Source: Candidatus Poribacteria bacterium (GTDB taxonomy: Bacteria; Poribacteria; WGA-4E; PCPOR2b). Taken from it: a stretch of DNA of 64,000 nt. Below the pieces are notes generated by a model, which saw only the letters and a program-made list of their open reading frames with translations, had not been told where the DNA came from and did not search any database. Below are positions 7,691-16,804 of this stretch, in pieces. Location of the stretch: the NCBI GenBank assembly GCA_028819845.1, contig JAPPKS010000012.1, positions 62,001 through 126,000 of the forward strand. Reading direction: 5' to 3'. Made by a program: the position numbers and the translations under genes. Each line of letters opens with the position of its first letter. Position 1 is the first letter of the stretch.

Positions 7691-10345
7691 ATGATTCTAA
7701 AGCTGACAATGATGGGTGTCTGTAATCTGTTTATTCTCGGACTAACGGGTTACATTTTCAGATGCCTCCGAACTAAAACCTTTCATCTTGACCTCCCAAT
7801 TTTTGGTTTCTTATGGATTTTCAATGCAACGTTTTTCACATTTCTCTTCGGCGTCGTTGGTGCCTTGAAACCGGCCTTTATGACGCTTGTTAGCCTCATC
7901 GGCTTGTGTGTGATGGCGGTGCATGTCTACCGGCAAAGGCTACTCTCCGCTGCCACACGGACTGCGTTCTTCAATCGGGTAATGGGCACAAAACTCAGCG
8001 TCGTCGGGTGGTTTCTCGCCGCGGCGGCAGTCCTTCAACTGGGGCGCATTGCATTTCATGTTTGGTATATACCGCCTTATGTCCACGACACGCTAACCTA
8101 CCATCTTCCCAATGTCGCCGAATGGGTGCAAAACGCTAGAATCCACGCCATCTCAACGCCAGTCATTCGAAGTAACTGGCCCGCGGCGTTTGAGGTGTTT
8201 GAGACCTGGTTCGTCGTTTTCCTACATCACGATCTTCTAATTCAACTCGGCAGCGCCGTTTGCTACCTGCTTGCAGTTGCATCGGTATACGCCATAGGCC
8301 GAGCGTTAGGCATGGGAACGCATCTTGCAGCTGGAGTCGCGTTGCTCTTTGCCTATACACCATCGGTGGCGATTCACGCGACCTCTTGCAAAAACGACCT
8401 CGCTGCAGCGGCCTTTTACCTGTTTTCGATGGCAGTATTGGTGGACCTTTGGCGAAACGGAGACAATGCCAATTTTCCTTTGAATCGCCGGTTGCTGCTA
8501 TTGGCGATGGCGTTTACTTTCGGTGTGGGCACTAAGGCATATACGGTTTTTATTGCGCCGGGTCTAATTCTCTTGGTAATTCTTGCGTTGTGCAAACATC
8601 GGTTGTTAAGAGCCAGCATCAGTGTGCTGCATCCCAGGAATTTGCCATCAAAACGGCTACTCTTGCTTTATGCTAGCCTTCTCTTAAGCAGCGGGATTTT
8701 GGCGTGCTACTGGTATGTGCGCAACTACCTGGTCTTTGATAATCCGTTCTATCCGGCCGATTTTCGGCTCTTTGGGCATCTTATTTTTGGATCGGGAAAT
8801 CCGCCCAACCCCGCCATATCTGCCCAATCTTCCTTTAGCTTGCACTCCATGTGGCAGAACACACGGCACCTCGTGTCTTTCAAGATTTTCGATCAACTCC
8901 GATATTACGCAGATTTACATCGCATTACCGGCTGGGGCTGGTTTTGTTTTGCGTGTGGAATTTCGTCCGTAATTTACGGTGCAGTGTTTGAAAAAGAGGT
9001 ACGCGCTCTCATCTTCTGTTTTTTTCTTTCCTTGTTGTCGATGCTGGGTTGGATATTCGTTGATGATTGGCACGGGCGGTTCCTTCATTTTTTCCCGCCC
9101 ATCTTTGCGATTGCATTTGGTGCAATGCTGATGCATCTGCGAATTCGCTGGGTTTGGGCGCCGTTATCGGTGTTTGCGGCTATCTGCAGCCTTTGCAACT
9201 TCGTTGCGGTGCTCAATGTCGGTGTATTTGATAAAGGAAGCATGAAACATCTTATGAACACGCCTCCGCTAGAGCGCTCTGCTTCGCACCGAAGTATACG
9301 CTGGTCTGCTGGCGGCGCATATCAAAGGGTACATAACCGAGTTCCAAAGGACGAAGTTATCGGCTATAACGTTGGAAAAAACCACGTTATCTATCCTCTA
9401 TATGACAGCGACCTATCCCGCCGTCTCCACTACATTCCCAATTCCATCGAAAACGTCAGAGATTATATGATATCTGAGGGAATCCACTACCTGTACGCCC
9501 CCGAAACGGGAGAACGTGGCGCGTGGGCAGATCCTTATGTCGGTCATCAAATTGGCATTCGGAACGGCAGAATGGCAACATGGTTCAACGTTCAGTCGGT
9601 CAACCGCGAGTACGATTCCGGAACTATTCGCGCCGACGAATGGACACACCTGGCATTTACCTTCAATGGGCGAGAGACCGCATCTTACGTGAATGGCGAA
9701 GCTGCAGCAAAACATACAGACCGGCGAGGAAAAATTGAATTTAGGGAAAATCCACATTTTGTTATCGGAGACCGGTCTAACGCCGTGCCGGGCGAGCCTT
9801 TCAAGGGTTTGGTCGATGAAGTCACACTGTTCAATCGTGCGTTACGTCAACAGGAAATTGAGGCGGTAATGAACCGCGGAGTTTTTCCAGCTGTACGTAT
9901 CGATAACACATCAGCCGTGAATTCAGCGAACTTTGATGGTCTGGTAGCTTACTATCGATTTGATCAAGGCACTATAGACGTGTCCGGGAATAGCCACGAT
10001 GGAAAAATTGCCGGCGTTGTGGAGTTAGTTCCAGATGATGGAGCACCCATTCCAAATGGCAATGGATGTGTCCGGTTTTTGGGTCGTCCGGGCATGGTTG
10101 TGGATTGCGGCAACGCACCAGAACTCCGAATTGCGCAAAATTTGACGTTGATGGCATGGGTCAAAGCCGAGACAGTTGGTCCGACACAGTTCGTTGCAGG
10201 TGCAGCTTACGCTGGTGGAAAATGGTATAAAAATTCGCACATTCGAAATGCGATTCGCAATGGGGAACTCACTAAACTAACGGAGCATCTTTATGCACTT
10301 AAATCGACTGAAACAAATCGTCGGTTTTATGATTCTACCGATTAA
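7691..10345 (+). CDS. GT-C type membrane glycosyltransferase-like protein fused to incomplete LamG domains
   Basis: Residues 1 to about 500 of 884 contain about ten membrane helices. Near residue 130 lies YVHDTLTYHLPNVAEW, with the early Asp-rich loop expected of GT-C enzymes (PMT/ArnT type), which transfer sugars from lipid-linked donors on the outer face. From about residue 611 the chain enters the second half of a LamG/concanavalin-like domain (GHQIGIRNGRMATWFN, then EWTHLAFTFNG and GLVDEVTLFNRAL). From about 751 comes the first half of another (LVAYYRFDQGTIDVSGNSHD to LTLMAWVKAETVG). Neither is complete. The last 50 residues match nothing. GGGAAG 6 bases before the ATG at 7691 favours it over a TTG one codon earlier. 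The donor and acceptor are unknown. Confidence 0.75.
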   Translation: MILKLTMMGVCNLFILGLTGYIFRCLRTKTFHLDLPIFGFLWIFNATFFTFLFGVVGALKPAFMTLVSLIGLCVMAVHVYRQRLLSAATRTAFFNRVMGTKLSVVGWFLAAAAVLQLGRIAFHVWYIPPYVHDTLTYHLPNVAEWVQNARIHAISTPVIRSNWPAAFEVFETWFVVFLHHDLLIQLGSAVCYLLAVASVYAIGRALGMGTHLAAGVALLFAYTPSVAIHATSCKNDLAAAAFYLFSMAVLVDLWRNGDNANFPLNRRLLLLAMAFTFGVGTKAYTVFIAPGLILLVILALCKHRLLRASISVLHPRNLPSKRLLLLYASLLLSSGILACYWYVRNYLVFDNPFYPADFRLFGHLIFGSGNPPNPAISAQSSFSLHSMWQNTRHLVSFKIFDQLRYYADLHRITGWGWFCFACGISSVIYGAVFEKEVRALIFCFFLSLLSMLGWIFVDDWHGRFLHFFPPIFAIAFGAMLMHLRIRWVWAPLSVFAAICSLCNFVAVLNVGVFDKGSMKHLMNTPPLERSASHRSIRWSAGGAYQRVHNRVPKDEVIGYNVGKNHVIYPLYDSDLSRRLHYIPNSIENVRDYMISEGIHYLYAPETGERGAWADPYVGHQIGIRNGRMATWFNVQSVNREYDSGTIRADEWTHLAFTFNGRETASYVNGEAAAKHTDRRGKIEFRENPHFVIGDRSNAVPGEPFKGLVDEVTLFNRALRQQEIEAVMNRGVFPAVRIDNTSAVNSANFDGLVAYYRFDQGTIDVSGNSHDGKIAGVVELVPDDGAPIPNGNGCVRFLGRPGMVVDCGNAPELRIAQNLTLMAWVKAETVGPTQFVAGAAYAGGKWYKNSHIRNAIRNGELTKLTEHLYALKSTETNRRFYDSTD

Positions 10346-10424
10346 TTTGTGTTTATTTTACGTGTACTTCACCAAGCAAGCCAAGTTCTCGTTCGAGTTC
10401 ATATTGTCACTGTTGCGGCGTTGA
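10293..10424 (+). CDS. Small single-helix membrane protein overlapping the previous gene
   Basis: An ATG at 10293, seven bases after GGAG, opens a 43-residue frame overlapping the last 53 bases of the preceding gene in another frame. The product (MHLNRLKQIVGFMILPINLC, then LFYVYFTKQAKFSFEFILSL and LRR) has one hydrophobic helix flanked by positive charge. The good ribosome binding site and membrane-like composition favour a real gene. The alternative is that it is the frameshifted tail of its neighbour. The family is not recognised. Confidence 0.4.
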   Translation: MHLNRLKQIVGFMILPINLCLFYVYFTKQAKFSFEFILSLLRR

Positions 10425-10491
10425 GTCAGTTGACCACGAATTCGTATAGTAGACGGCACATGCAGTGTACTTGCTGCTTTATGTTTTTTGC

Positions 10492-10520
10492 TTGACCGAC
10501 CTACCTCCAAGTGATATGAT
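10492..10520 (+). promoter_or_regulatory. Sigma70-like promoter of def
   Basis: TTGACC (10492-10497) and TATGAT (10515-10520) are spaced by 17 bases, giving a leader of about 48 bases to the def ATG at 10575. The match is five of six at both boxes. Confidence 0.6.
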
Positions 10521-10574
10521 TAGTGTCTATTTCAAGGGAAATTTCATGAACTAAGGCAGGGTGTTTTCCTAGCG

Positions 10575-11186
10575 ATGGCAAAGCGCGGACGAAACAAAAG
10601 GACAGCCTCGCCCCCAAGGCCGAGGTTTTCCCGAACGCCGGAGGATGACGTATCGAACTACAACAGTACAGGGCCTCTCCCCATTCGACTCTATGGAGAT
10701 CCCGTATTGCGCCAAAAAGCGCTGCCCATTCGGAAAATAACCGACGTTGAGCAGAAACTTGCTAAAGACATGTTGGCGACAATGTATGCCGCTCCAAACG
10801 GCGTTGGGCTAGCAGCACCACAAGTGGGCGTTTTGAAGCGATTGATTGTAATTGACCTGAATCGAGATGATGTATCTAGCAAACCGTTAGTGTTGATTAA
10901 TCCTGAAACACAGCGTCTTGACGGCGAATCAATTGAAGATGAAGGCTGCTTAAGCATACCTAATATTACGGCGGAAGTCAAACGCGCCAACGAGGCGGTA
11001 GTTTCTGCGTTGGACTTGAATGAAGAGACAGTCTCCGTCGAGACTGAAGGCTTGCTCGCGCGCGTTTTGCAGCATGAAATCGACCATCTTGACGGCGTCC
11101 TATTTATCGATCGCGTTAAGGGTTTTAGGCGCCAGGTCTTGCGAAAGAAATTACGGAAACTCAAAAATAACACGCTACGCCAGTAA
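10575..11186 (+). CDS. def: Peptide deformylase
   Basis: It removes the formyl group from the N-terminal methionine of nascent proteins, using a metal ion held by one Cys and two His. All three motifs are present: GVGLAAPQ (motif I), EGCLSIP (II, metal Cys) and QHEIDHLDG (III, HExxH-type with catalytic Glu). The 203 residues include an N-terminal extension of about 35 charged residues (MAKRGRNKRTASPPRPRF) compared with typical enzymes, which begin near LPIRLYGDPVLR. There is no in-frame ATG at that point, so the extension seems genuine. A promoter lies 48 bases upstream. Neighbouring larE and glcF follow on the same strand but after gaps, so co-transcription is uncertain. Confidence 0.95.
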   Translation: MAKRGRNKRTASPPRPRFSRTPEDDVSNYNSTGPLPIRLYGDPVLRQKALPIRKITDVEQKLAKDMLATMYAAPNGVGLAAPQVGVLKRLIVIDLNRDDVSSKPLVLINPETQRLDGESIEDEGCLSIPNITAEVKRANEAVVSALDLNEETVSVETEGLLARVLQHEIDHLDGVLFIDRVKGFRRQVLRKKLRKLKNNTLRQ

Positions 11187-11320
11187 AGTGTTAACACGGC
11201 ACAACGGATTGATACAAAGACGGGACAGTCACGTGAGTTCAGAATTCCCACTTGAATATTTTAAATTTGAGGTCAAGTCATTTTACCAAGAATGGCTGTG
11301 ATGCCACGCAAGTGTTGTCT

Positions 11321-12157
11321 ATGACAAAGAAAGTTGAATCTTTCAATACCAATCAGAAGTTAAGTTTGCTTCTTGAGCGATTAAAGTCCTACCGAAGTGT
11401 AATTGTGGCTTTTTCAGGTGGGGTTGATAGCACGTTCTTAGCTGAATGTGCCCACCGTGCGATCGGGAAGGACGCCCTTGCCGTGACAGCGATCTCGGAT
11501 TCTTACCCCGAACGCGAGATGAAAGCGGCACTGGAAATTGCCGAATTGATAGGCATTCGACTTGAAACGATACATACGGAAGAACTTGAGATTGAAGGAT
11601 ATACAAGCAATCCCTCAAACCGTTGTTACTTTTGCAAGACTGAACTATTTGATAAACTCCGCCCCATCGCTGAGAAATATCAAATTGGCACAGTTGTTTA
11701 CGGCGCAATCCCAGATGACATCGGGGATTTTCGGCCCGGCATGGAGGCAGCCAAAGCCATGGGCGTTCAAGCGCCTCTCATTGATGTAGGTTTGACAAAA
11801 GCAGAAATTCGGGAACTATTAAGAGATTGGGGCTTCCCGATATGGGATAAACCCGCGTTCGCTTGTTTGTCATCTCGATTTCCTTACGGGACGAGAATTA
11901 CTCGCCAAAACCTGCGGCGCATTGATGCGGCGGAGCAGATTTTGTATGATTTGGGAATTCGTCAATTCCGCGTGCGTCATCATGAAAACCTCGCAAGGAT
12001 TGAAATTAATCCAGAAGAGATTGAACACATGGCCGGCAAACAGATTCGTGCCCAAATCTATGAAGAGTTTACGTCTCTGGGTTATCAGTTCGTCACCCTG
12101 GATTTACAGGGGTATAGGCCGGGAAGTTTAAACGAGGGTCTGCAAATTTCGACATAG
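11321..12157 (+). CDS. larE: LarE-type ATP-dependent sacrificial sulfur transferase
   Basis: This 278-residue PP-loop enzyme has SGGVDSTFL near residue 32, the ATP pyrophosphatase loop. LarE proteins donate sulfur to build the nickel-pincer nucleotide cofactor of lactate racemase and related enzymes. C182 in AFACLSSRFPYGTRIT matches the position of the sulfur-donating Cys in that family. C102 and C105 (RCYFCK) add the pair seen in the three-cysteine, iron-sulfur-dependent subgroup. The ATG at 11321 gives the usual family length; an upstream in-frame TTG at 11252 would add 23 unlikely residues. Its stop is six bases before the glcF start, so the two are probably co-transcribed. No larB, larC or racemase gene is in the window. 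Confidence 0.85.
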   Translation: MTKKVESFNTNQKLSLLLERLKSYRSVIVAFSGGVDSTFLAECAHRAIGKDALAVTAISDSYPEREMKAALEIAELIGIRLETIHTEELEIEGYTSNPSNRCYFCKTELFDKLRPIAEKYQIGTVVYGAIPDDIGDFRPGMEAAKAMGVQAPLIDVGLTKAEIRELLRDWGFPIWDKPAFACLSSRFPYGTRITRQNLRRIDAAEQILYDLGIRQFRVRHHENLARIEINPEEIEHMAGKQIRAQIYEEFTSLGYQFVTLDLQGYRPGSLNEGLQIST

Positions 12158-12163
12158 CAGCAG

Positions 12164-13543
12164 GTGGTCGTCAATGCTGCAAAAAAAATTAACTGGGAAA
12201 AAACAGTGCTGCAACAACAAACGGAATCCGTTCGACCAGCAGAACCGATGATTGGCGCCGAGATATTCAATTGGACCAAATGGGATGCGTGTACCCACTG
12301 CGGTTTGTGCCTGCCGACTTGTCCTACGTACCGCGAGCTGGGCCTGGAAACCGATTCCCCGCGCGGCAGACTATATCTTATGGGTGCTGCATTTAGGGCT
12401 GGAGATCCCGTTCCTCTCAATGAGAACTGGGCGAAGTATATGTACCGCTGCTTGGATTGCCGTGCATGCGAAACAGCGTGTCCTTCCGGGGTGCATTTTG
12501 GAGAGATAATGGAGGAAGCGCGCGCGATTTACGAACTGAATACGAACCGTCCTGCAGAAGAAAAGTTTTGGAGGCGATTTGCGTTCAAGGAGATTCTCCC
12601 GCACAAGAAGCGGTTGGATTTTATCTTCGGTGCGCTGTGGCTGTATCAACGGCTGGGAATTCGTTGGTTTGCCCAAAAGTCGGGTTTGCTTAGGTTAATG
12701 GGGAAACTAGGAGAAGTGGAGCCGCTCATGCCCACGGTTTCCAATCCGTACCTAAAATCCAAACTTCAGGAATTCACACCGTCAAAAGGAAAAGCTCGAT
12801 ATCGGGTTGGGTTAATTTCCGGATGTGTCATGAATCAGGTATTTGCAGAGACGAACTTGGCAACTGTCCGCGTACTAATCGAGAACGGCTGCGATGTCAT
12901 CACGCCGGCTGGGCAAACTTGCTGCGGCGCATTGCATGTCCACAATGGTGTGCGTGATGTTGGCTTGGACCTTGCGCGACAGAATATTGATACGTTCAAT
13001 ACGGAAGACCTAGACGCGATAATTATAAACGCAGCAGGATGCGGCGCCACGCTCAAAGAATACGGGAGTTTGTTGGAACGCGATCCCATGTATGCCGAAA
13101 AATCGAAGGCGTTTAGTGCGAAGATAAGGGACATCAGCGAGTTCCTTACCGAGATTGGCATGAAGCCGCCTGAAGGCGTGATTAATCGCCGCGTGACGTA
13201 CGACGAACCGTGCCATCTCGTACATGGGCAGGGAAGTCGACTCCAGCCTCGCAGTGTGCTGCAGTCTATTCCGGGACTGGATTTTATCGAATTGCATGAA
13301 TCAGAATGGTGTTGCGGCAGTGCGGGGATTTATAACATTACGCAACCAGAGATGTCGGCGCGGATACTGAAGCGTAAGATGGAACACATTGCGGAAGTTG
13401 ACGCAGAAGTCGTCGCTACGGGCAATCCGGGTTGTGTATTGCAACTGCAACTAGGCATTCAAAAACACAACTTGCCGATGAAAGTAATGCACCCGATTGA
13501 ACTTCTTGATTGTTCTTATCGGGGGATAGATCCGCTTGGGTAA
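12164..13543 (+). CDS. glcF: Glycolate oxidase iron-sulfur subunit-like protein
   Basis: This 459-residue protein has two ferredoxin-like [4Fe-4S] motifs (CTHCGLCLPTCPTY near residue 43 and CLDCRACETACPSGV near 95) followed by two CCG domains (GQTCCGALHVH near 250 and EWCCGSAGIY near 382). That is the layout of GlcF, which passes electrons from the flavin subunits GlcD/GlcE towards the quinone pool. A matching glcE-glcD pair lies on the opposite strand at 36.9-39.7 kb. It starts with GTG six bases after larE; an internal ATG at 12249 would still keep the first cluster. GlcF-like proteins also serve other 2-hydroxyacid oxidases, so the substrate is not certain. Confidence 0.85.
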   Translation: MVVNAAKKINWEKTVLQQQTESVRPAEPMIGAEIFNWTKWDACTHCGLCLPTCPTYRELGLETDSPRGRLYLMGAAFRAGDPVPLNENWAKYMYRCLDCRACETACPSGVHFGEIMEEARAIYELNTNRPAEEKFWRRFAFKEILPHKKRLDFIFGALWLYQRLGIRWFAQKSGLLRLMGKLGEVEPLMPTVSNPYLKSKLQEFTPSKGKARYRVGLISGCVMNQVFAETNLATVRVLIENGCDVITPAGQTCCGALHVHNGVRDVGLDLARQNIDTFNTEDLDAIIINAAGCGATLKEYGSLLERDPMYAEKSKAFSAKIRDISEFLTEIGMKPPEGVINRRVTYDEPCHLVHGQGSRLQPRSVLQSIPGLDFIELHESEWCCGSAGIYNITQPEMSARILKRKMEHIAEVDAEVVATGNPGCVLQLQLGIQKHNLPMKVMHPIELLDCSYRGIDPLG

Positions 13544-13637
13544 TTCGGCGCGTATATATTAGCTCCACCGAGATTGAATTTACTTTTGCAGTTTACCGGT
13601 ATTTCTTCCTACAGACAGCTTACACCAGTTTCACTTC

Positions 13638-14921
13638 CTACCATTGCGAAGCCAATTCATTTTTGACGAACTTGCCTTCAATCATAACTGCTTTGGGGTT
13701 CAATTCGGCGTCTAGAATGACAAGATCCGCGTCTTTTCCGGGTGCAATAGACCCCTTCTGATTATCCAATTTGAGACTTTTCGCGGGCGTGAGGGTCGCC
13801 ATAGCCACGGCTTCCTCTAAGGAATATCCCCAACTGACGACGTTTCGCAATCCCTCCATCAGCGTAATCATCCCACCATAGAGTCTCGCGTCGCGTTCCC
13901 CCAGGTTTATCCAGACGGCTCGGTTTTTGATGAAATAGTTAAGATTGGAGCCGGCGGATAATTTTTCCCAATCTAGCCGGTAAGCGTCGAGATCAGGCTC
14001 ATACACGGAATGTTGTATCCACTCCTCTTTTGAAATACCCGCCGAGGCGGTACTATCCGTAACAAGTCCTACGCCGTCAATCCCTTTCCACATAATTAGC
14101 GTTTTCGCCCAAATTGGATTGACATGTATTCCATCGACGATGATTTCCGCATGTATCTTGGGATGCTTAAAGATTGCTTCGACTGCGCCGAGATTTCGGT
14201 GGTGCATGCCGCTCATGCCATTAAATGTGTGAGTCGCTCGTGTAATCCCAGCATCTATTGCCGCCATGGCTTGGTCATACGTTGCGTTGGTGTGTCCCAT
14301 CGCAACGGTGATGTTATTGTAGGTTTCTTCACTGTAAGTAGCAAGGTGTTTCGTGAATTTTAGCCCGTCATCATCTTCCGGCGCAATTGATATTATTTTA
14401 ATGGTGCCATCTGAAGCCGCCCACATGGCGTGGAAATCTTCAAAATTCGGGGAACAAATGTACTCTAAATTTTGAGCACCCCGCTTTTCACGGCTCCCGA
14501 ATTTCCCTTCCACGTAGGATCCCAGAATTCGCGCACCGCCTTCAACGGGATTGTTTACGAGGTATCCCACCGCGTCTAGCGCGTGATTGATTTGTTCCAT
14601 GCTAGCTGATGAGATTGTTAATACGATTGAAGTGACGCCTTGCGCGGCGTGCGCTCGAGCTGTTTTTTCTAAATCCTTAGCATTGCTGAAAAGTGTGTCG
14701 GCACCGCCACCCCCGTGAACCAGCGTATCGATTAAGCCAGGAATCACGATGCAATCCGCCGCGTTGACAACAGTTGCCGATTGGTATTCGGATGCGTCGA
14801 ACGATTCAGTACCAATCGAATCAATCTTGTTACCTCGAATGAAGATGTTGCTTTCCGACTGATATGCGGGAGCATAAACGTCGCCGCCGATAATGGCGAT
14901 TTTTGTATCATCTGGTGTCAT
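13638..14921 (-). CDS. N-acetylglucosamine-6-phosphate deacetylase-like amidohydrolase
   Basis: This 427-residue metal-dependent hydrolase has the NagA layout: a small beta-sandwich at both ends and a TIM barrel between them. Recognisable are PGLIDTLVHGGGGADT, the metal Glu in YVEGKFG, MGHTNATYDQ and THTFNGMSG with metal His residues, EIIVDGIHV, and the catalytic Asp in LVTDSTA. Several motifs deviate from classical NagA (EGKF for EGPF, DGIH for DGHH, TDST for TDAM), so the substrate may be a different N-acyl sugar or related amide. It is cytoplasmic. A weak GGAAT site precedes the ATG. It converges with glcF and has no sugar-phosphate partner nearby. Confidence 0.82.
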   Translation of the reverse strand: MTPDDTKIAIIGGDVYAPAYQSESNIFIRGNKIDSIGTESFDASEYQSATVVNAADCIVIPGLIDTLVHGGGGADTLFSNAKDLEKTARAHAAQGVTSIVLTISSASMEQINHALDAVGYLVNNPVEGGARILGSYVEGKFGSREKRGAQNLEYICSPNFEDFHAMWAASDGTIKIISIAPEDDDGLKFTKHLATYSEETYNNITVAMGHTNATYDQAMAAIDAGITRATHTFNGMSGMHHRNLGAVEAIFKHPKIHAEIIVDGIHVNPIWAKTLIMWKGIDGVGLVTDSTASAGISKEEWIQHSVYEPDLDAYRLDWEKLSAGSNLNYFIKNRAVWINLGERDARLYGGMITLMEGLRNVVSWGYSLEEAVAMATLTPAKSLKLDNQKGSIAPGKDADLVILDAELNPKAVMIEGKFVKNELASQW

Positions 14922-15132
14922 TTAGCATTCCATTTGATAGTTAAGATATTTTTCAATGGATTCGGAGTGGCGACTACGCGTCCATCTAGCAACGGGGTTG
15001 CAAGAGATTAACCATGTATTCAAGATTTACTAACTCAGTGAATTTAACCCGCGTTTCAGCTAACATAGGCTGAGTGTTTTGGGGTAATTGGGTATTGACG
15101 GTGAATCGAAGGATTTCCATTTCTAGAAAAAC

Positions 15133-15879
15133 TCAATACGTTGCTCTGCCGCCACTCACATCGTAACACTGCCCGGTAACGAAACTAGCGTCGTCCGAAG
15201 CCAAGAAATGAACGACAGCGGCAACTTCCTCGGGCTTTCCCACTCGGCCTAACGGAATCTTGCTGACCATATAATCAATCGTAGACTGGCTTACTTGTTC
15301 GAGGATGCTTGTATCAATAACGGCTGGCGAGACACAATTAACGCATAAATTGTGCGCCGTGACCTCTTTGGCAAGTGCTTTAGTCAGGCAAATGACACCT
15401 GCCTTGGAAGCAGAGTAAGGAATAAGCGTTGGATTTCCTTCCTTGCCCGCGATTGAGGCAACATTCACAATCTTGCCGTATTTTCGTTGAATCATATGAT
15501 TGATGACGGCTTTGCAACAGAGGAAAACACCTTTTAAATTCAAATCAATGACCCTATCCCAATCGGATTCATCCAATTCCGTCAGCAGCGCAGTTTTGCC
15601 AGCGATGCCTGCGTTGTTTATCAGAATATCAATCTGATTCAACGTGTTCAATGTCCGGTGGACCATTTCTTGAATCTCATCTCGTTTTGAGACATCTGCC
15701 TGGATGGGCAGCGCACGGCACTGCAATTCTTCAATCTCTCGAGCTACCTCTTTTAAGCTCGCCAAATCAATATCTACCGGGACTACATCCGCTCCAGCTT
15801 GTGCGAAACGAAGTGAGATCGCCCGCCCAATCCCTTTTCCTGCGCCAGTTACAATAGCAACCTTTCCGCTTAAGTTCAT
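15133..15879 (-). CDS. Short-chain dehydrogenase/reductase (FabG-like)
   Basis: This 248-residue classical SDR is an NAD(P)-dependent oxidoreductase. It has the glycine-rich nucleotide loop VTGAGKGIGRAIS at residues 10-22 and NNAGIAG near 88. The catalytic Ser lies in NVASIAG near 140 and YSASKAG, the Tyr-Lys pair, near 154. The C-terminal DVSGGRATY is the usual family end. The sequence is closest in feel to 3-oxoacyl-ACP reductase/glucose dehydrogenase types, but the substrate is not determined, and no fatty-acid genes surround it. A strong GGAGGGG site lies before the ATG. It appears monocistronic. Confidence 0.92.
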   Translation of the reverse strand: MNLSGKVAIVTGAGKGIGRAISLRFAQAGADVVPVDIDLASLKEVAREIEELQCRALPIQADVSKRDEIQEMVHRTLNTLNQIDILINNAGIAGKTALLTELDESDWDRVIDLNLKGVFLCCKAVINHMIQRKYGKIVNVASIAGKEGNPTLIPYSASKAGVICLTKALAKEVTAHNLCVNCVSPAVIDTSILEQVSQSTIDYMVSKIPLGRVGKPEEVAAVVHFLASDDASFVTGQCYDVSGGRATY

Positions 15880-16036
15880 ATGCCCCTCCTTGTGTCAATT
15901 GAGTCTGTTGCTGTCGTACAAAACCAACATTGAATGTTGGGATGAATGTAAATTGTGTTTATCCGCATGGGTTGGATTCTCGGTGAATATTGTGAATATA
16001 GGCAAATAACCGGTGGAAACTAATTCTAAGGATGCA

Positions 16037-16804
16037 TTAACCAATGACCCGAAAATCATGCAGACCGTGACGGAATATTACAACCCCGTTCATGTTAGTT
16101 ATATTGATTTTTATCTCATATCGACTGAACCAAGCAACAAACCCTGTTATAATTTCGCCTCCATGGAGCGTCGCCGTCACCAAAATTCTATCTTTGCAGC
16201 ATTTATTGAGGATGCTGTCCTCAACGTGGAATCGATCGGATTTTGGGACGATGGCGTCTAGCTTCCGGCGTTTCAATGCTTCATCGAAAGCAATGCGCGG
16301 CAAAATTTGAAATGCTTGATTTCGCTTATACATGTATTTGATGCTTATTTTTTCAATACGCCGCATCTTCCCGTCGGATAAAACATCGAAAGCGTAAGTC
16401 ATCCGGCGAATGATAACACCTACAAGCGTTTCGCCGTACCGTGCAAAAACCATGAGTGTCTTCTTTCGAATCTGCTTTTGCACGTAGGAACGACCAAATC
16501 CTTCTGCACGGATCTGCGCCAACAATTTTGGGGCTAATTGACGGCGTGCCGGTGTATTCCAAGATTTACTATTCTTTTGCCTCCGTGCTTGTCCGTACGA
16601 GACTTGGGACTGGGTGAAATACATCTGTTCTGCAGAAACTGAACCCCGTGAATCGCTTTGAGGGCGCCAGAAACTGGTTATCGGAATCACCATTAGCGAG
16701 TTGAGTTCCTTATATCGGTTGAATGCGGCATCGGCGGCGGTGGATAATCCAGAAACGTGTATGTTCCAGATCGTTAAATCGACTAGTGCGGTGTATTGGA
16801 ACAC
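16037..16804 (-). CDS. Protein with two Sm/Hfq-like domains
   Basis: The 255-residue frame ends in a convincing Hfq-like fold: a short helix HVEDSILNKCCKDR, strand ILVTATLHGG, bent strand EIITGFVAWFSRYEIKIN, and final strand NGVVIFRHGLHDF, where FRHG sits where Hfq has YKHA (about residues 190-253). Residues 112-160 (RKKTLMVFARYGETLVGVII, then FDVLSDG and RIEKISIKYMYK) repeat the same strand pattern, suggesting a tandem Sm module. Hfq binds small RNAs and mRNAs, so RNA binding is a reasonable inference. The GTG start has no clear ribosome binding site; an ATG at 16624-16622 (residue 61) may be the true start. It stands alone. Confidence 0.6.
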   Translation of the reverse strand: MFQYTALVDLTIWNIHVSGLSTAADAAFNRYKELNSLMVIPITSFWRPQSDSRGSVSAEQMYFTQSQVSYGQARRQKNSKSWNTPARRQLAPKLLAQIRAEGFGRSYVQKQIRKKTLMVFARYGETLVGVIIRRMTYAFDVLSDGKMRRIEKISIKYMYKRNQAFQILPRIAFDEALKRRKLDAIVPKSDRFHVEDSILNKCCKDRILVTATLHGGEIITGFVAWFSRYEIKINITNMNGVVIFRHGLHDFRVIG

